DNA from: Metabacillus indicus LMG 22858
GTDB lineage: Bacteria; Bacillota; Bacilli; Bacillales; Bacillaceae
DNA length: 64,000 bases
Assembly: GCF_000708755.2 (NCBI RefSeq)
Contig: NZ_JGVU02000002.1
Coordinates: 806,001 to 870,000 of the forward strand
Direction of reading: 5' to 3'
Every line of letters starts with the position of its first letter. Position 1 is the stretch's first letter. Below are positions 16,182-25,215 of this stretch, one piece after another. Below the pieces are notes generated by a model. That model was given only the letters and a program-made list of their open reading frames with translations, ran no database searches and was not told where the DNA came from. Position numbers and translations under genes: made by a program.

Positions 16182-16211
16182 AAGAGCCCGTCACATGGAT
16201 GGCGGGCTCTT
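16182..16211 (-). terminator. Terminator after PPK2 gene
   Basis: Stem AAGAGCCCG/CGGGCTCTT with TTTTA after it on the minus strand. Confidence 0.85.
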
Positions 16212-16223
16212 CCTGACTAAAAT

Positions 16224-17090
16224 TCATTCTTTTTCACTTTCAAGCATCTCAATGTAGTGATCCAGCTTCTCTTTGTTCTCCTGAGAAATTTCAGGGAACT
16301 GCGGATCTATCTTTTCCAGGCATTTATTCATAACTTCAGAAATGATGTAGCGTGAATACCATTCATCATCTGCAGGGAGTATGTGCCAAGGGGCATATTC
16401 CGTTGATGTATGGTTCAGCATGTCTTCAAAAATGTCCTGGTAGCTGTCCCAATGCTTCCGCTCTTCCACATCGCTGAAGGAAAACTCCCAGTTCTTCTTT
16501 GGGTTTTTCATCCGCTCGAGGAGTCTTTCCTTCTGTTCTTTTTTCGACATATGAAAGAAGAATTTCACCACTTCAAAGCCATTTTCCGTTAAATAGCGCT
16601 CAAAGTCATTGATTTGTCTGTAGCGGACTGCCCATGTTTCTTCTTTCTCCTTCTCATCAGGCACCGATTCTTCTTTAAGCAGATCATGAACTCTCGGAGC
16701 TATAACTTCTTCATAGTGGGAACGATTCAGAATCCCGATTTGACCTCTCGCAGGAAGCGCTTTATGGATTCTCCAAAGATAATCATGCTTTTGCTCTGAG
16801 TCCGACGGCTTTTGAAAGGAAGTCGTTTTCAGGCCCTGAGCGGTTAAGTTAGAAAAAATGTAGCTGATGGCTTCATCTTTTCCTGCAGCATCCATAGCCT
16901 GCAAAACGACGACAATGCCCTTCTTCTCTTCCGCATGAAGGCGCCAGTGCAATTCCTTCAGCCTGTCTATGCTTTCAGGAATAAGCTTCTCCAGCAGTTC
17001 TTTTTCTGAGTAATCATGCTTCTCACTCGGTGAGTAATCTCTTAATTTTAATTGTTTATTGCCTTCAATTCTGTATTTGTTTACGTTCAT
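16224..17090 (-). CDS. Polyphosphate kinase 2 family protein
   Basis: 288 residues. PPK2 enzymes move phosphate between polyphosphate and nucleotides. Walker A-like VVLQAMDAAGKDEA near 61, the lid/Walker B region GILNRSHYEEV near 117 and the closing PWHILPADDEWYSRYIISEVM are all present. The length fits class I/III enzymes. GGAGG precedes the ATG. Flanked by unrelated genes; the direction of the reaction (AMP, ADP or NDP) cannot be told from sequence. Confidence 0.9.
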   Translation of the reverse strand: MNVNKYRIEGNKQLKLRDYSPSEKHDYSEKELLEKLIPESIDRLKELHWRLHAEEKKGIVVVLQAMDAAGKDEAISYIFSNLTAQGLKTTSFQKPSDSEQKHDYLWRIHKALPARGQIGILNRSHYEEVIAPRVHDLLKEESVPDEKEKEETWAVRYRQINDFERYLTENGFEVVKFFFHMSKKEQKERLLERMKNPKKNWEFSFSDVEERKHWDSYQDIFEDMLNHTSTEYAPWHILPADDEWYSRYIISEVMNKCLEKIDPQFPEISQENKEKLDHYIEMLESEKE

Positions 17091-17230
17091 TTTTTCCTCC
17101 TAGGTCCGCTGAACAACCATTTCCTGATGCCGCTGAAAAGCTAGCGCATTTTGTGTTCATTCCTCCATCTTTACCCAAGTTCATGAAAGCGTAAACGGGA
17201 AACGCAAATGGTATCTCTGCCTCATAACTT

Positions 17231-18190
17231 TCAATAAGTTTTTGCCTTCTTTATGCCATATGGCGTCCTATGCCAGTTGGCTGCAATCATGCACAAAGCA
17301 GCGGCGGATAAACCAAGGCTCAAGTATACATACGTGTAGTTCAAGTCATTCATATACAACCCATAGACTAGCTGCAGCAGCCAGTAGAATGGGTCTGCCA
17401 TCGCAATATTATGCATGATTTCTCCCTCTAAAAAGAATCCCAGTCCGGGAATCGCCATTAAAAAGACAAGTGTGACAGGTTTTAATATAGCAAGTGCCTG
17501 CGTTTCAGTTGATGCGTAAAAAGCCATTGCCATTCCAAGAACGGTCCCAAGCAAAATACCGATTAGGATGATAAGTCCCGCTGTCTCCCAAACAAAAGGC
17601 AGTTTTAATAAATAACTGCAGATCACAAAATCAAATAATGTAATGAATGAGGCAATAGTTATTTTGGAAAGAATTGGTACTGACGGATGTACAGGCTGGA
17701 CATTTTGAAGCTCTGTTGTTTTATTCTTCCGTTCTTCTACCAGACTGAACAAAATGATGATGCCAAAGAAAAGAAAGGACCCATAAAGGTTAAAAGCATA
17801 CACTTTTTCAAATAGACTGGAACTCAGGCTGTCTGATTCAATAGGTTTTTCTTCAAGGATCCGCTTTGCTTTCTCAACCGCTTCAGCCGGTTCACGGCCG
17901 TCTGTAACCAGCTTTCCTTCAATAAAGCCGATCTTGGCATCAATATCGTTTACCTCCTGAATTAAATCTTCCTGAGTAGCTGAAATCAAAACTTGAACTC
18001 CATCCGGAATGCGAAATTGATTTTTTTCTTCTTCAAGAACGACAATTTTCGGAGTATCCGAATAGGTTTCTGTGATGCCGGAAGCCCCAAATGCCGTAAT
18101 GATTGGGAAAAGGACAATAAGCCAAATGAGCATATTTCTTCTTGAAAGCGCAAAATCTTTTCTTATATAAGCTGTAAACCCTGTTTTCAT
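17231..18190 (-). CDS. ABC-2 type permease, large extracellular loop
   Basis: 319 residues: one N-terminal membrane helix (MLIWLIVLFPIITAFGASG), an approximately 110-residue extracytoplasmic domain, then five to six helices in the C-terminal half. This is the layout of linearmycin/daunorubicin-type exporters. It overlaps the preceding permease gene by four bases (ATGA), so the two permeases and the ATPase form one coupled operon. The substrate is unknown. Confidence 0.85.
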   Translation of the reverse strand: MKTGFTAYIRKDFALSRRNMLIWLIVLFPIITAFGASGITETYSDTPKIVVLEEEKNQFRIPDGVQVLISATQEDLIQEVNDIDAKIGFIEGKLVTDGREPAEAVEKAKRILEEKPIESDSLSSSLFEKVYAFNLYGSFLFFGIIILFSLVEERKNKTTELQNVQPVHPSVPILSKITIASFITLFDFVICSYLLKLPFVWETAGLIILIGILLGTVLGMAMAFYASTETQALAILKPVTLVFLMAIPGLGFFLEGEIMHNIAMADPFYWLLQLVYGLYMNDLNYTYVYLSLGLSAAALCMIAANWHRTPYGIKKAKTY

Positions 18191-18894
18191 AGCCTGAACC
18201 CTCTCTCGAACGTTACTTTTTTAAAAATCAAAAGACTGATAACGTAAAACACTACGGCAAAAATAGTGAGTTCGATATAAGTACCTGCAGAAGGCCCTTC
18301 CGGCAAATATAAGGAATAGTATGCCCCAATGAATGGTTCAAATGGGTTAAATGGTACAGGCTTAATATTCCACATCGGCAAAACGAGACGAATCATAACC
18401 GCAAATATGAACCCTGTCACAACACTTCCGGCAAGCATGACAACACTTTGTTTTTTAACAATCATCGCCAGGAGCACCCCGCTTGCAATTATAACGATTG
18501 AAAGAATGAGGGTTAAAAACAGGAATTGCAGCAAAAACGCGATTTGATTCACTGCAGGTATGAGTGCCAGGAAGGCTGCTGCAACAATAATCATCAAAAG
18601 CAAAACATGCTTACTGAAAAAATAGTGTGCGACCGTTCTGCTTGTTCTCATAACTTGAATCATATTTGTCTCCATATCCTCTGAAATCTGCATAGCCGCC
18701 ATCCAGAATAAGAGGTCAATAAGAATAATGATATAGAAAATTGTTAAAACCGGAAGCCACGATTCAACCCATGAAACTTCCTGAAATCCAAATGCCAGAA
18801 TGTTGATTCCAAGCGACATTAAAAGGATGTAGCCGAATATCAATGCGACGATATTATTCCGAATAAGCTTAATCCATTCCATTTTCAGCATCAC
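18187..18894 (-). CDS. ABC-2 type permease
   Basis: 235 residues with six hydrophobic segments and no large extracellular domain. The N-terminus MLKMEWIKLIRNNIVALIFGY is typical of ABC-2 permeases. Four-base overlaps with both neighbours show translational coupling. It probably pairs with the 319-residue permease as a heterodimer. Confidence 0.85.
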   Translation of the reverse strand: MMLKMEWIKLIRNNIVALIFGYILLMSLGINILAFGFQEVSWVESWLPVLTIFYIIILIDLLFWMAAMQISEDMETNMIQVMRTSRTVAHYFFSKHVLLLMIIVAAAFLALIPAVNQIAFLLQFLFLTLILSIVIIASGVLLAMIVKKQSVVMLAGSVVTGFIFAVMIRLVLPMWNIKPVPFNPFEPFIGAYYSLYLPEGPSAGTYIELTIFAVVFYVISLLIFKKVTFERGFRL

Positions 18895-19742
18895 GATTCC
18901 CCTTTCAGCCCCCGGCCGACAACCTTGATGAAAATTTCTTCCAGGCTTGCCTCCTGAGTATGAATGCTGTCGAAGTGCCTGCTTTTAATGATTTCGGTCA
19001 GTTTCGTCAAATCATCCTCTTTAGAAAAAGTTATCTTCTTTCCGCTTTGTTCAATTGACACAGTCTGCTTGCCAAAACGCTTCTTATAGTTTTCAGGAGT
19101 ATCGAGTTCAACAATCTTTCCATTATTAAAAAAGGCAATTCTGTCACAAAGTTTTTCTGCTTCATTCATATCATGAGTTGTCAGGAACATGGTGGTGCCT
19201 CTTCTATTCATGTCCTTTACCACCTCACGTACATAGGCTGCAATTTCAGGATCCATACCTGATGTCGGCTCATCCATGAACAGGATTTCCGGATTAGTGA
19301 CAAGCGCTCTTGCCAGAACAAGTCTTGTTTTCATTCCTTTCGAGTACTCGCCTGCTTTTTTATCTTTCGATTTATAGAGATCCATTTTTTTCAGTATGTC
19401 ATAAACCTCGTCTTTCCCTGTCCCGTACAATCCTGCATGAAAAATCAAGTTCTCATAACCGGTCAATGTCGGGTAAAGGACATCATTTTCAAAAGCAATG
19501 CCGATTCTTTTGTAAAAAGAGTGATTTGCTTTTGACATATCCTGTCCCAGAATAAACACTTTTCCAGGCGGAGGTGCAATCAGTCTGGTTAACAATTTTA
19601 TCGTAGTGGACTTCCCAGCGCCGCTCGGGCCCAGGAAACCAAAAACCTCTCCCTTCTTCACTTGGAATGATAATTGATCTACCGCATTGCTTTTTCTGTC
19701 ATATGAATAAGTCAATCCTTTTGCTTCAATTGCAAAGGTCAT
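18891..19742 (-). CDS. ABC transporter ATP-binding protein
   Basis: 283 residues. Walker A GPSGAGKST near 38, signature YSKGMKTRL near 135, Walker B ILFMDEPTSGMD near 155, and an H-loop TTHDMNEAEKL. The C-terminal extension (SIEQSGKKITFSKEDDLTKLTEII) is the DrrA-type tail. First gene of the three-gene operon, divergent from a TetR regulator that probably controls it. A drug or lipid exporter is the likely role. Confidence 0.92.
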   Translation of the reverse strand: MTFAIEAKGLTYSYDRKSNAVDQLSFQVKKGEVFGFLGPSGAGKSTTIKLLTRLIAPPPGKVFILGQDMSKANHSFYKRIGIAFENDVLYPTLTGYENLIFHAGLYGTGKDEVYDILKKMDLYKSKDKKAGEYSKGMKTRLVLARALVTNPEILFMDEPTSGMDPEIAAYVREVVKDMNRRGTTMFLTTHDMNEAEKLCDRIAFFNNGKIVELDTPENYKKRFGKQTVSIEQSGKKITFSKEDDLTKLTEIIKSRHFDSIHTQEASLEEIFIKVVGRGLKGES

Positions 19743-19760
19743 CTCTCCACTCTCCTTTTT

Positions 19761-19784
19761 GAAACAATTTAACTAATTTGTTTC
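19761..19784. promoter_or_regulatory. Probable TetR operator
   Basis: A 24-bp imperfect palindrome, GAAACAATTTAA facing CTAATTTGTTTC (10 of 12 paired), lies in the divergent ABC/TetR region. Related half-sites (GAAACAAA, TTTGTT) lie within the TetR promoter some 50 bases away. Confidence 0.65.
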
Positions 19785-19812
19785 ATTTGTTATAAAATCA
19801 GTATAGTACTTT

Positions 19813-19841
19813 TTGAAACAAAGTCAACAATTTGTTATAAT
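19813..19841 (+). promoter_or_regulatory. Sigma-A promoter for TetR gene
   Basis: TTGAAA and TATAAT with exactly 17 bases between them, ending 17 bases before the start codon. A minus-strand promoter for the ABC operon (TTGACT, 16 bases, TATACT) overlaps it. Confidence 0.8.
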
Positions 19842-19858
19842 ATTTATGAGGTGAAGGA

Positions 19859-20455
19859 ATGGACGGCTTTAAAGCAAGAACAGATAAAAAAAGAGAACTG
19901 ATTATACAATCAGCTCTCATGCTATTTACACATTTATCTCCAAGTAAAGTTTCTATCAGGGAAATTGCTGCAAAGGCACAGGTCTCGGTCGTAACCATAT
20001 ACAATTATTTTGGAAGTAAAGAAGGGCTGATGCTTGAAGTTGTCAGGTCTGTACTGGCATCGCAATTACAGCTGGCAGAAGAAATCACGCAATCAAATGA
20101 CCCTGCTGATAAGAAGATATCAAGACTGATTTTTACAAAAACCGAGCTGCTCAGTCAATTTCATCCTGATTTTATATCTTTTATCATGAATGACTCCAGC
20201 ATGAAAAAATTAACAGAAGAAGAATTTCTCACCAGGACTTACGAGCTGATTAAGAATTTTATCCACCAGGCCAAATCCGAGGGCGCTTTTTCCAAAGAGC
20301 TGCCGGATGAAATGATCATGAAAGTGATTGAACTTTACCGAAAAGATATCTCATCTGAAAACAGTATTCTTTTTTCAAGTCAGGAAGAGATAAAAAGCCA
20401 TGAAACCATATTAAAAATTCTGCTGTACGGAATAGCAGGCTATAAGAATCTTTAA
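19859..20455 (+). CDS. TetR-family transcriptional regulator
   Basis: 198 residues. The N-terminal HTH reads KVSIREIAAKAQVSVVTIYNYFGSKEGLM (about 31-59), the classic TetR recognition motif. The C-terminal ligand domain is helical. Divergent from the ABC exporter with overlapping promoters, so it is the probable repressor of the exporter and itself. Confidence 0.92.
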   Translation: MDGFKARTDKKRELIIQSALMLFTHLSPSKVSIREIAAKAQVSVVTIYNYFGSKEGLMLEVVRSVLASQLQLAEEITQSNDPADKKISRLIFTKTELLSQFHPDFISFIMNDSSMKKLTEEEFLTRTYELIKNFIHQAKSEGAFSKELPDEMIMKVIELYRKDISSENSILFSSQEEIKSHETILKILLYGIAGYKNL

Positions 20456-20468
20456 TATAGACAGACTT

Positions 20469-20498
20469 GAAACAGCCTCCCTAATAGGAGGCTGTTTC
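20469..20498. terminator. Terminator hairpin between convergent genes
   Basis: A 12-bp perfect stem GAAACAGCCTCC/GGAGGCTGTTTC with a 6-base loop; T tracts are short on both sides. It serves the TetR gene and the M3 peptidase gene. Confidence 0.7.
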
Positions 20499-20500
20499 AG

Positions 20501-22261
20501 TTATTTCGAATGAACAGGCAACTCTTTATATTGATCAATATCTTTTATCATGTTTTTCAACGGTCTGATCCAAAAATCTGACTCTGTTAAATCAATAGCA
20601 AAATGTTTTTTTACTAGCTGTTCTAGCGGAAGTGTTCCCGTTTCACCTAGAAACTTCAGAAATTTCCCATCAAAATCCTCATCTATTTTTGATTTCTCCA
20701 AAAGACCTGCACTCAATAAGAAACCAAATGTATATGGATAATTATAAAAAGGAACATCCGCCTGATAAAACTGCCCATATTTTATCCACACGTAAGGTTC
20801 ATATTCACTCAAAGCTCCGCCAAACGCTTTTTTCTGGCACTGCAGGGAGAGCTGCTCCATTTTCGCTGCATCAATGTTTTCTGTCTTACTGAGCTCGTAA
20901 AAACTTTTCTCAAATAGAAAGGCACCTCTGATTGACATAAGATAATTTAATTGACGTTCAATTTTCCAGCCTAGAATGGCTTTTTTTGTTCGATTATCTT
21001 TTGTGTTTTCAATGACGTAATCAATAAATGCTGTTTCAAATAAGATAGAAGCCGTTTCTGCAGCAGTCATTTCAAACGTCTCATCTGAAAAGTTCAGGGA
21101 AGGAAAAGCTCTCATTTGTTTGAAATGCCAGGCATGGCCTAATTCATGAGAGAGTCTTCTCGCACTTTCTAAGCTGTTGTCAAAGGAGAGAGAGATTCTT
21201 GACTCACCTTCTGAAAGAAATGGTGCACAAAATCCCCCCGGCGGCTTTTCTTTCCGCTGTTCCAAATCCACCCACCCATTGGTGATCACATGATGGATAA
21301 ATTCAGGAATTTTACCGTCAATCCTTTCAAGAGACTTCGAAATTGCGTCAACAGCGTCAGAAACCGAGAATTCAAGGTGCACATCTTGTGTTGAAGTCAT
21401 TGCCTCATGCCATGTGAGCTTCTCCTTATTAGCTTCCTCCGCTTTTACCAGTAAATACTCTGAAAGTTCAGCTGAACATTCATCCACCGCAGCCCACATT
21501 GCTTCTAGTGAATGCTTTGAAATTCCGTTCTGTTCGAGAGAGTGTTCAAAGAAATGAATATCTTTTACTCTATATTCATTTAATCTTATTTCAGCCATTT
21601 GGCCATAGATAGCCGCAAATCTTTCTCGTTGTTTTTCCAGTGTTTTATTCAAACTTTTGAATGCATTGGTTTTCACTTTCAAATCTGAATGAGACATGGC
21701 CATATAACTGGCTTCCCCGAAAGTGAACGTTTTTTCCCCATCACCGGCATGAATACTTATGTTCAATTGATTCCGCAGCTGTTCATAGTTGTATTGAAGC
21801 CCTCTCAACTTTTCTTTAGAAAGACGTGTGTTTTTATCTTCTTTACGATTTATCTTATTGCTTCTCAATTGACCTATAAATAAGTCTTTCTCAGTCATTC
21901 GTATGGGCAATACTCCCTTCTCCTGACGATCCTTATTGAAAAGGTTTTCCGCCAAATTGAACCGAATATGAAGCAGTCTTGTTTTCAGAGCTGAAATTCG
22001 GCTGTATACGTCTGCTAACAAAGAAGACTCTCCTTTCTCTGTAGTCAAACAATAATAAAATGACTCCAACGATTCAATTTGACGGATGCTGTTCGAAAAA
22101 TCGGAAAGTGTGTCTTCATTCATATTTTCCGATCTAGAAACTGATTCCAGAAACGATACTGTTTCTTCCTTATTACCGATATACAGGCTGACCTTTTCCA
22201 GGTCTGGCCCAGAAAGAAGAGTGTCTAGATTCCAACGGGTTTTATAATCGGCGGTCTTCAA
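20501..22261 (-). CDS. M3-family oligoendopeptidase (PepF-like)
   Basis: About 586 residues. Zinc metallopeptidase with the M3 motif HELGHAWHFKQM; the second Glu follows in FEMTAAETASILFE. The N-terminal helical domain starts KTRWNLDTLLSG. Such enzymes cut short peptides in the cytoplasm. TTG seven bases after GGGAGG is a better start than the ATG that overlaps this GGGAGG. Its own transcript unit; a terminator lies upstream. Confidence 0.9.
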   Translation of the reverse strand: MKTADYKTRWNLDTLLSGPDLEKVSLYIGNKEETVSFLESVSRSENMNEDTLSDFSNSIRQIESLESFYYCLTTEKGESSLLADVYSRISALKTRLLHIRFNLAENLFNKDRQEKGVLPIRMTEKDLFIGQLRSNKINRKEDKNTRLSKEKLRGLQYNYEQLRNQLNISIHAGDGEKTFTFGEASYMAMSHSDLKVKTNAFKSLNKTLEKQRERFAAIYGQMAEIRLNEYRVKDIHFFEHSLEQNGISKHSLEAMWAAVDECSAELSEYLLVKAEEANKEKLTWHEAMTSTQDVHLEFSVSDAVDAISKSLERIDGKIPEFIHHVITNGWVDLEQRKEKPPGGFCAPFLSEGESRISLSFDNSLESARRLSHELGHAWHFKQMRAFPSLNFSDETFEMTAAETASILFETAFIDYVIENTKDNRTKKAILGWKIERQLNYLMSIRGAFLFEKSFYELSKTENIDAAKMEQLSLQCQKKAFGGALSEYEPYVWIKYGQFYQADVPFYNYPYTFGFLLSAGLLEKSKIDEDFDGKFLKFLGETGTLPLEQLVKKHFAIDLTESDFWIRPLKNMIKDIDQYKELPVHSK

Positions 22262-22303
22262 TCCCAATCCTCCCATTTAAGCGTTATCATTTTCATCCAG
22301 TTT

Positions 22304-22337
22304 AAAAAACGCATAACACTTTATGTCATGCGTTCTT
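22304..22337 (-). terminator. Terminator after HAD phosphatase gene
   Basis: An 11-bp stem AACGCATGACA/TGTTATGCGTT (one G-T pair) followed by TTTTTT on the minus strand. Confidence 0.85.
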
Positions 22338-22366
22338 AAGAGTTGAATTTTTCCGGTCTTATACTC

Positions 22367-23032
22367 TCAGTTATTTCTAACAAACAAACGATTTAAAATC
22401 TGATCTGCTTCCATTAAATCGTCCACTATAAAATCCGCCTGCGCTAATTCTTCCCTGTCGGAAAAGTCAAACCTGCACCCGATTGCTTTTAGGTGATTGT
22501 CTTTCGCAGCAAGGATATCTGACAATCTGTCGCCGACAACAGCGCCTGCATTCAGATTGTATTTAAGCAGGATCGATCCTACGAGGTCTGATTTGTTTTG
22601 GGAATCAATCTGCTGGATGCTGAAGGTTTCTGTGATACACTCCGCAAGTCCATAGTGATCAACGATTGTCTGAAGGTAACGTGTCAGCCCGTTGCTTGCA
22701 ATAAACAGCTGAAATCCAGAACAAGCAAGCTTCTCCAGCAATTCCTTCGCATTTGGATATAATGCCCCCTGATCCGTTTGTATCGCCACAAGCAGTTTGT
22801 CGAGAAAATATCCGTCTGCAAAATCACGGTCTTCCTGCGGATGATTCGGCAATAATGTCTCCCATACAACCGGAAGAGGCACACCCATGATTTTTCTGTA
22901 AAGCGCAATCGGAGTCTCGTTCTCCCATTTTCCAAGTTCCCTAAGCTGTACAAACGTCTCCTCAAGAGCCCATTCCAAAATAAGATCGGTTTGAAAAAGT
23001 GTTCCGTCCATGTCAAAAATCACAGCTGTCAT
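22367..23032 (-). CDS. HAD-superfamily phosphatase (phosphoglycolate phosphatase-like)
   Basis: 221 residues. Motif I DMDGTLFQTD (7-16) with nucleophile Asp7, motif II ASNG near 115, motif III Lys near 146 and motif IV VVGDRLSDI near 166. The cap sits between motifs I and II (class C1). The substrate is a small phosphate ester, unknown. Follows the small membrane protein gene by 11 bases. Confidence 0.88.
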   Translation of the reverse strand: MTAVIFDMDGTLFQTDLILEWALEETFVQLRELGKWENETPIALYRKIMGVPLPVVWETLLPNHPQEDRDFADGYFLDKLLVAIQTDQGALYPNAKELLEKLACSGFQLFIASNGLTRYLQTIVDHYGLAECITETFSIQQIDSQNKSDLVGSILLKYNLNAGAVVGDRLSDILAAKDNHLKAIGCRFDFSDREELAQADFIVDDLMEADQILNRLFVRNN

Positions 23033-23043
23033 ATGTATACTCC

Positions 23044-23280
23044 CTAAGCTTTTTTATTTAAGTCTTCTTTTTCAGCAGCAAGCAAATACAGGATTCCTGC
23101 AATCAGTGCCAGAATGCTGAATGTGTTCAGTGTAAATCCCACACTTTTAATCATGGCATCATAAATTTTTTCATCCCATGTGGTAACTCCTGACCCGAAC
23201 ATGGCCGCGCTGATATACTTAGCGGCAAGCAAAAAAGCGGAAATAGCTAAAAAAGAAACACCGGCACCCCGTTTGTTCAT
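23044..23280 (-). CDS. Small two-segment membrane protein
   Basis: 78 residues; hydrophobic segments VSFLAISAFLLAAKYISAAMF and FTLNTFSILALIAGILYLLAA. The start after GGGGGAA is used rather than the longer frame. In one operon with the HAD phosphatase. Not recognised. Confidence 0.65.
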   Translation of the reverse strand: MNKRGAGVSFLAISAFLLAAKYISAAMFGSGVTTWDEKIYDAMIKSVGFTLNTFSILALIAGILYLLAAEKEDLNKKA

Positions 23281-23368
23281 CTCACATTCCCCCAGCACTT
23301 TTATAAAGACTTGTTTTCTCTCATTATAGCATTTATTTCCACTTTATTTTCAGAAAATTTTCATATAG

Positions 23369-23402
23369 AAAAAACCAGTGGCATGTCCCTGACTGGTTTT
23401 CT
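23369..23402 (-). terminator. Terminator-like hairpin upstream of a minus-strand gene
   Basis: Stem AAAACCAGT/ACTGGTTTT followed by TTTTTT on the minus strand, located about 90 bases before the small membrane protein gene and after no gene on that strand. It could be a leader attenuator or the end of a small RNA. Confidence 0.5.
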
Positions 23403-23552
23403 TAAGATATGAAAACAAGTGTTATATCGATTGTCAAATGAGTATTAGTTTCTATTCAAACGCAGGAAACTAGAAAAATATGTTAATATGATAATTGTAC
23501 CTTTTAAATATGTTAGATTGTTCCGTTTAAATAAATAGATAATGGAGGCATC

Positions 23553-23840
23553 ATGATGTGGTTACTATTAGGACTTATTGCCATTGCAGCAACATTTATT
23601 AATCTTTATATGTATAAAACAGGCAAAGATTATAAACTTGCTATGGCTGCAGGCTTATCATTTACAGCATTAACACTTTGTTCAGAATACAGCCTTGTAT
23701 CCCGGTGGGTAAAAGCGGAAGATTGGTCAGCTCTGCTTGATGTAGTTCCTGGCATGGAAAGGGCATTATGGTTTTTGACAATTGTTTCGATCTTGCTGAA
23801 TATAGCACCTGTTCTTTTAGAACTAAGGAATAAAAAATAA
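23553..23840 (+). CDS. Small membrane protein (three segments)
   Basis: 95 residues with segments WLLLGLIAIAATFINLYMY, LAMAAGLSFTALTLCSEY and LWFLTIVSILLNIAPVLLEL. GGAGG precedes the ATG-ATG start. Single gene with a strong terminator. I do not recognise the family with confidence. Confidence 0.75.
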   Translation: MMWLLLGLIAIAATFINLYMYKTGKDYKLAMAAGLSFTALTLCSEYSLVSRWVKAEDWSALLDVVPGMERALWFLTIVSILLNIAPVLLELRNKK

Positions 23841-23883
23841 TCATTTAACGGTAAATGATAACTAACTATGATACCTATATAGT

Positions 23884-23917
23884 AAAAGGCTTAGAGAAAA
23901 ATCCTCTAAGCCTTTTT
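23884..23917. terminator. Bidirectional terminator
   Basis: A 13-bp stem AAAAGGCTTAGAG/CTCTAAGCCTTTT with T runs on both strands. Confidence 0.88.
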
Positions 23918-23988
23918 GAGTGATTTGGTTGTTTGCACCTCACAAATAAACTCTCTTAACGTGTGCTTCACTCGTTATTTTGTTTATC

Positions 23989-25155
23989 TTATAAGGAATT
24001 CACTAATATCGTTCTAACATCATCTTTGTTTAACGGCACATAGCTTCCAATCGTGTCTCCCACCATGGAGCGCTCAACCATCAATTCTATTTCACGGCTG
24101 TCAATCCCGTAATCTGACAGATTTTCAGGGGCGCCAATTGATGCCCAAAACTCTTTAACACGCTGAATTGTTTCTGCTGCAAGATCATTCAGTGATTTGC
24201 CTTCAGTGTTCAAATCAAATACACGAATACCGAGCTGAGCGACTTTTTCAGGCTTTGTCTGTGCGACAAACTCCATCCAGCGCGGGAATAAAATGGCTAG
24301 TCCCCCTCCGTGCGGAATATCATGAACAGCAGAAACCGCATGCTCAATCATGTGGGTAGCCCAGTCTGTTTTGACTCCCATTGTTAAAACCTTGTTTAAT
24401 GCAAATGTCGCATTAAGCATAATCACTTCACGGTAGTCGTAATTTTCAAGATCCTTGATCAGTTTAGGCGCAACATCAATGGTAGTTTTGAGAATAGACT
24501 CTCCGAAACGTTCCTGAAGTGGTGCGTTTTCTGATGCATGGAAGTATTGTTCAAATACGTGTGACATCAAGTCAACAATCCCGTATACCGTCTGATCTTT
24601 AGGAACAGTATATGTGTTTTGCGGATCCAGGACACTGAATTTAGGGTATGTGTGGATGGAGCTGAACGCACGCTTGTCTTTTTCCTCCCAATTTGTGATC
24701 ACGGAATTTCCGTTCATTTCTGTTCCTGTTGCAGCCATAGTCAGAACCGTTCCAAGCGGCACAGCTGATGCCGGAGCTGCTTTTCCGGTCACAATGTCCC
24801 AGACATCTCCATCATAATGAACGCCTGCTGCGATTGCTTTTGCACAATCAATGACGCTTCCGCCGCCGACAGCAAGGATGAATTCCAGATTATTTTCTCT
24901 GATTAACTGGATTCCCTTGTTTACTGTTGAAAGTCTCGGATTTGGTTCAACTCCGCTCAATTCAACTATTTCCGCTTCTGGAATGGCTTTCAGCTGCTCC
25001 ATGACGGTATCATATAAGCCGCTTTTTTTGATGCTGCCTCCGCCATACACAAGCAGAATTTTATTTCCATACTGAGCTGCCTCGTCCTTGATGGCAGCTG
25101 TCTGATTTTTTCCAAAGATAAGTTTTGTAGGGTTTACATATTGAAATTGATCCAT
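23989..25155 (-). CDS. Iron-containing alcohol dehydrogenase (YugJ/BDH-like)
   Basis: 388 residues. Reduces aldehydes with NAD(P)H. GGGSIKKSG (39-) and AVGGGSVIDCAKAI form the nucleotide site; metal ligands are the Asp and His of DLMSHVFEQ and the His pair of HMIEHAVSAVHDIPHGGGLA. The whole length matches NADH-dependent butanol dehydrogenases. It lies 60 bases after the aldehyde dehydrogenase gene and is probably cotranscribed. Confidence 0.9.
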   Translation of the reverse strand: MDQFQYVNPTKLIFGKNQTAAIKDEAAQYGNKILLVYGGGSIKKSGLYDTVMEQLKAIPEAEIVELSGVEPNPRLSTVNKGIQLIRENNLEFILAVGGGSVIDCAKAIAAGVHYDGDVWDIVTGKAAPASAVPLGTVLTMAATGTEMNGNSVITNWEEKDKRAFSSIHTYPKFSVLDPQNTYTVPKDQTVYGIVDLMSHVFEQYFHASENAPLQERFGESILKTTIDVAPKLIKDLENYDYREVIMLNATFALNKVLTMGVKTDWATHMIEHAVSAVHDIPHGGGLAILFPRWMEFVAQTKPEKVAQLGIRVFDLNTEGKSLNDLAAETIQRVKEFWASIGAPENLSDYGIDSREIELMVERSMVGDTIGSYVPLNKDDVRTILVNSL

Positions 25156-25215
25156 TTTTTATTCCTCCAACGGGTATTTTTTAGTGATTGGCGTTGCATA
25201 AAACTTTGAGATTTT

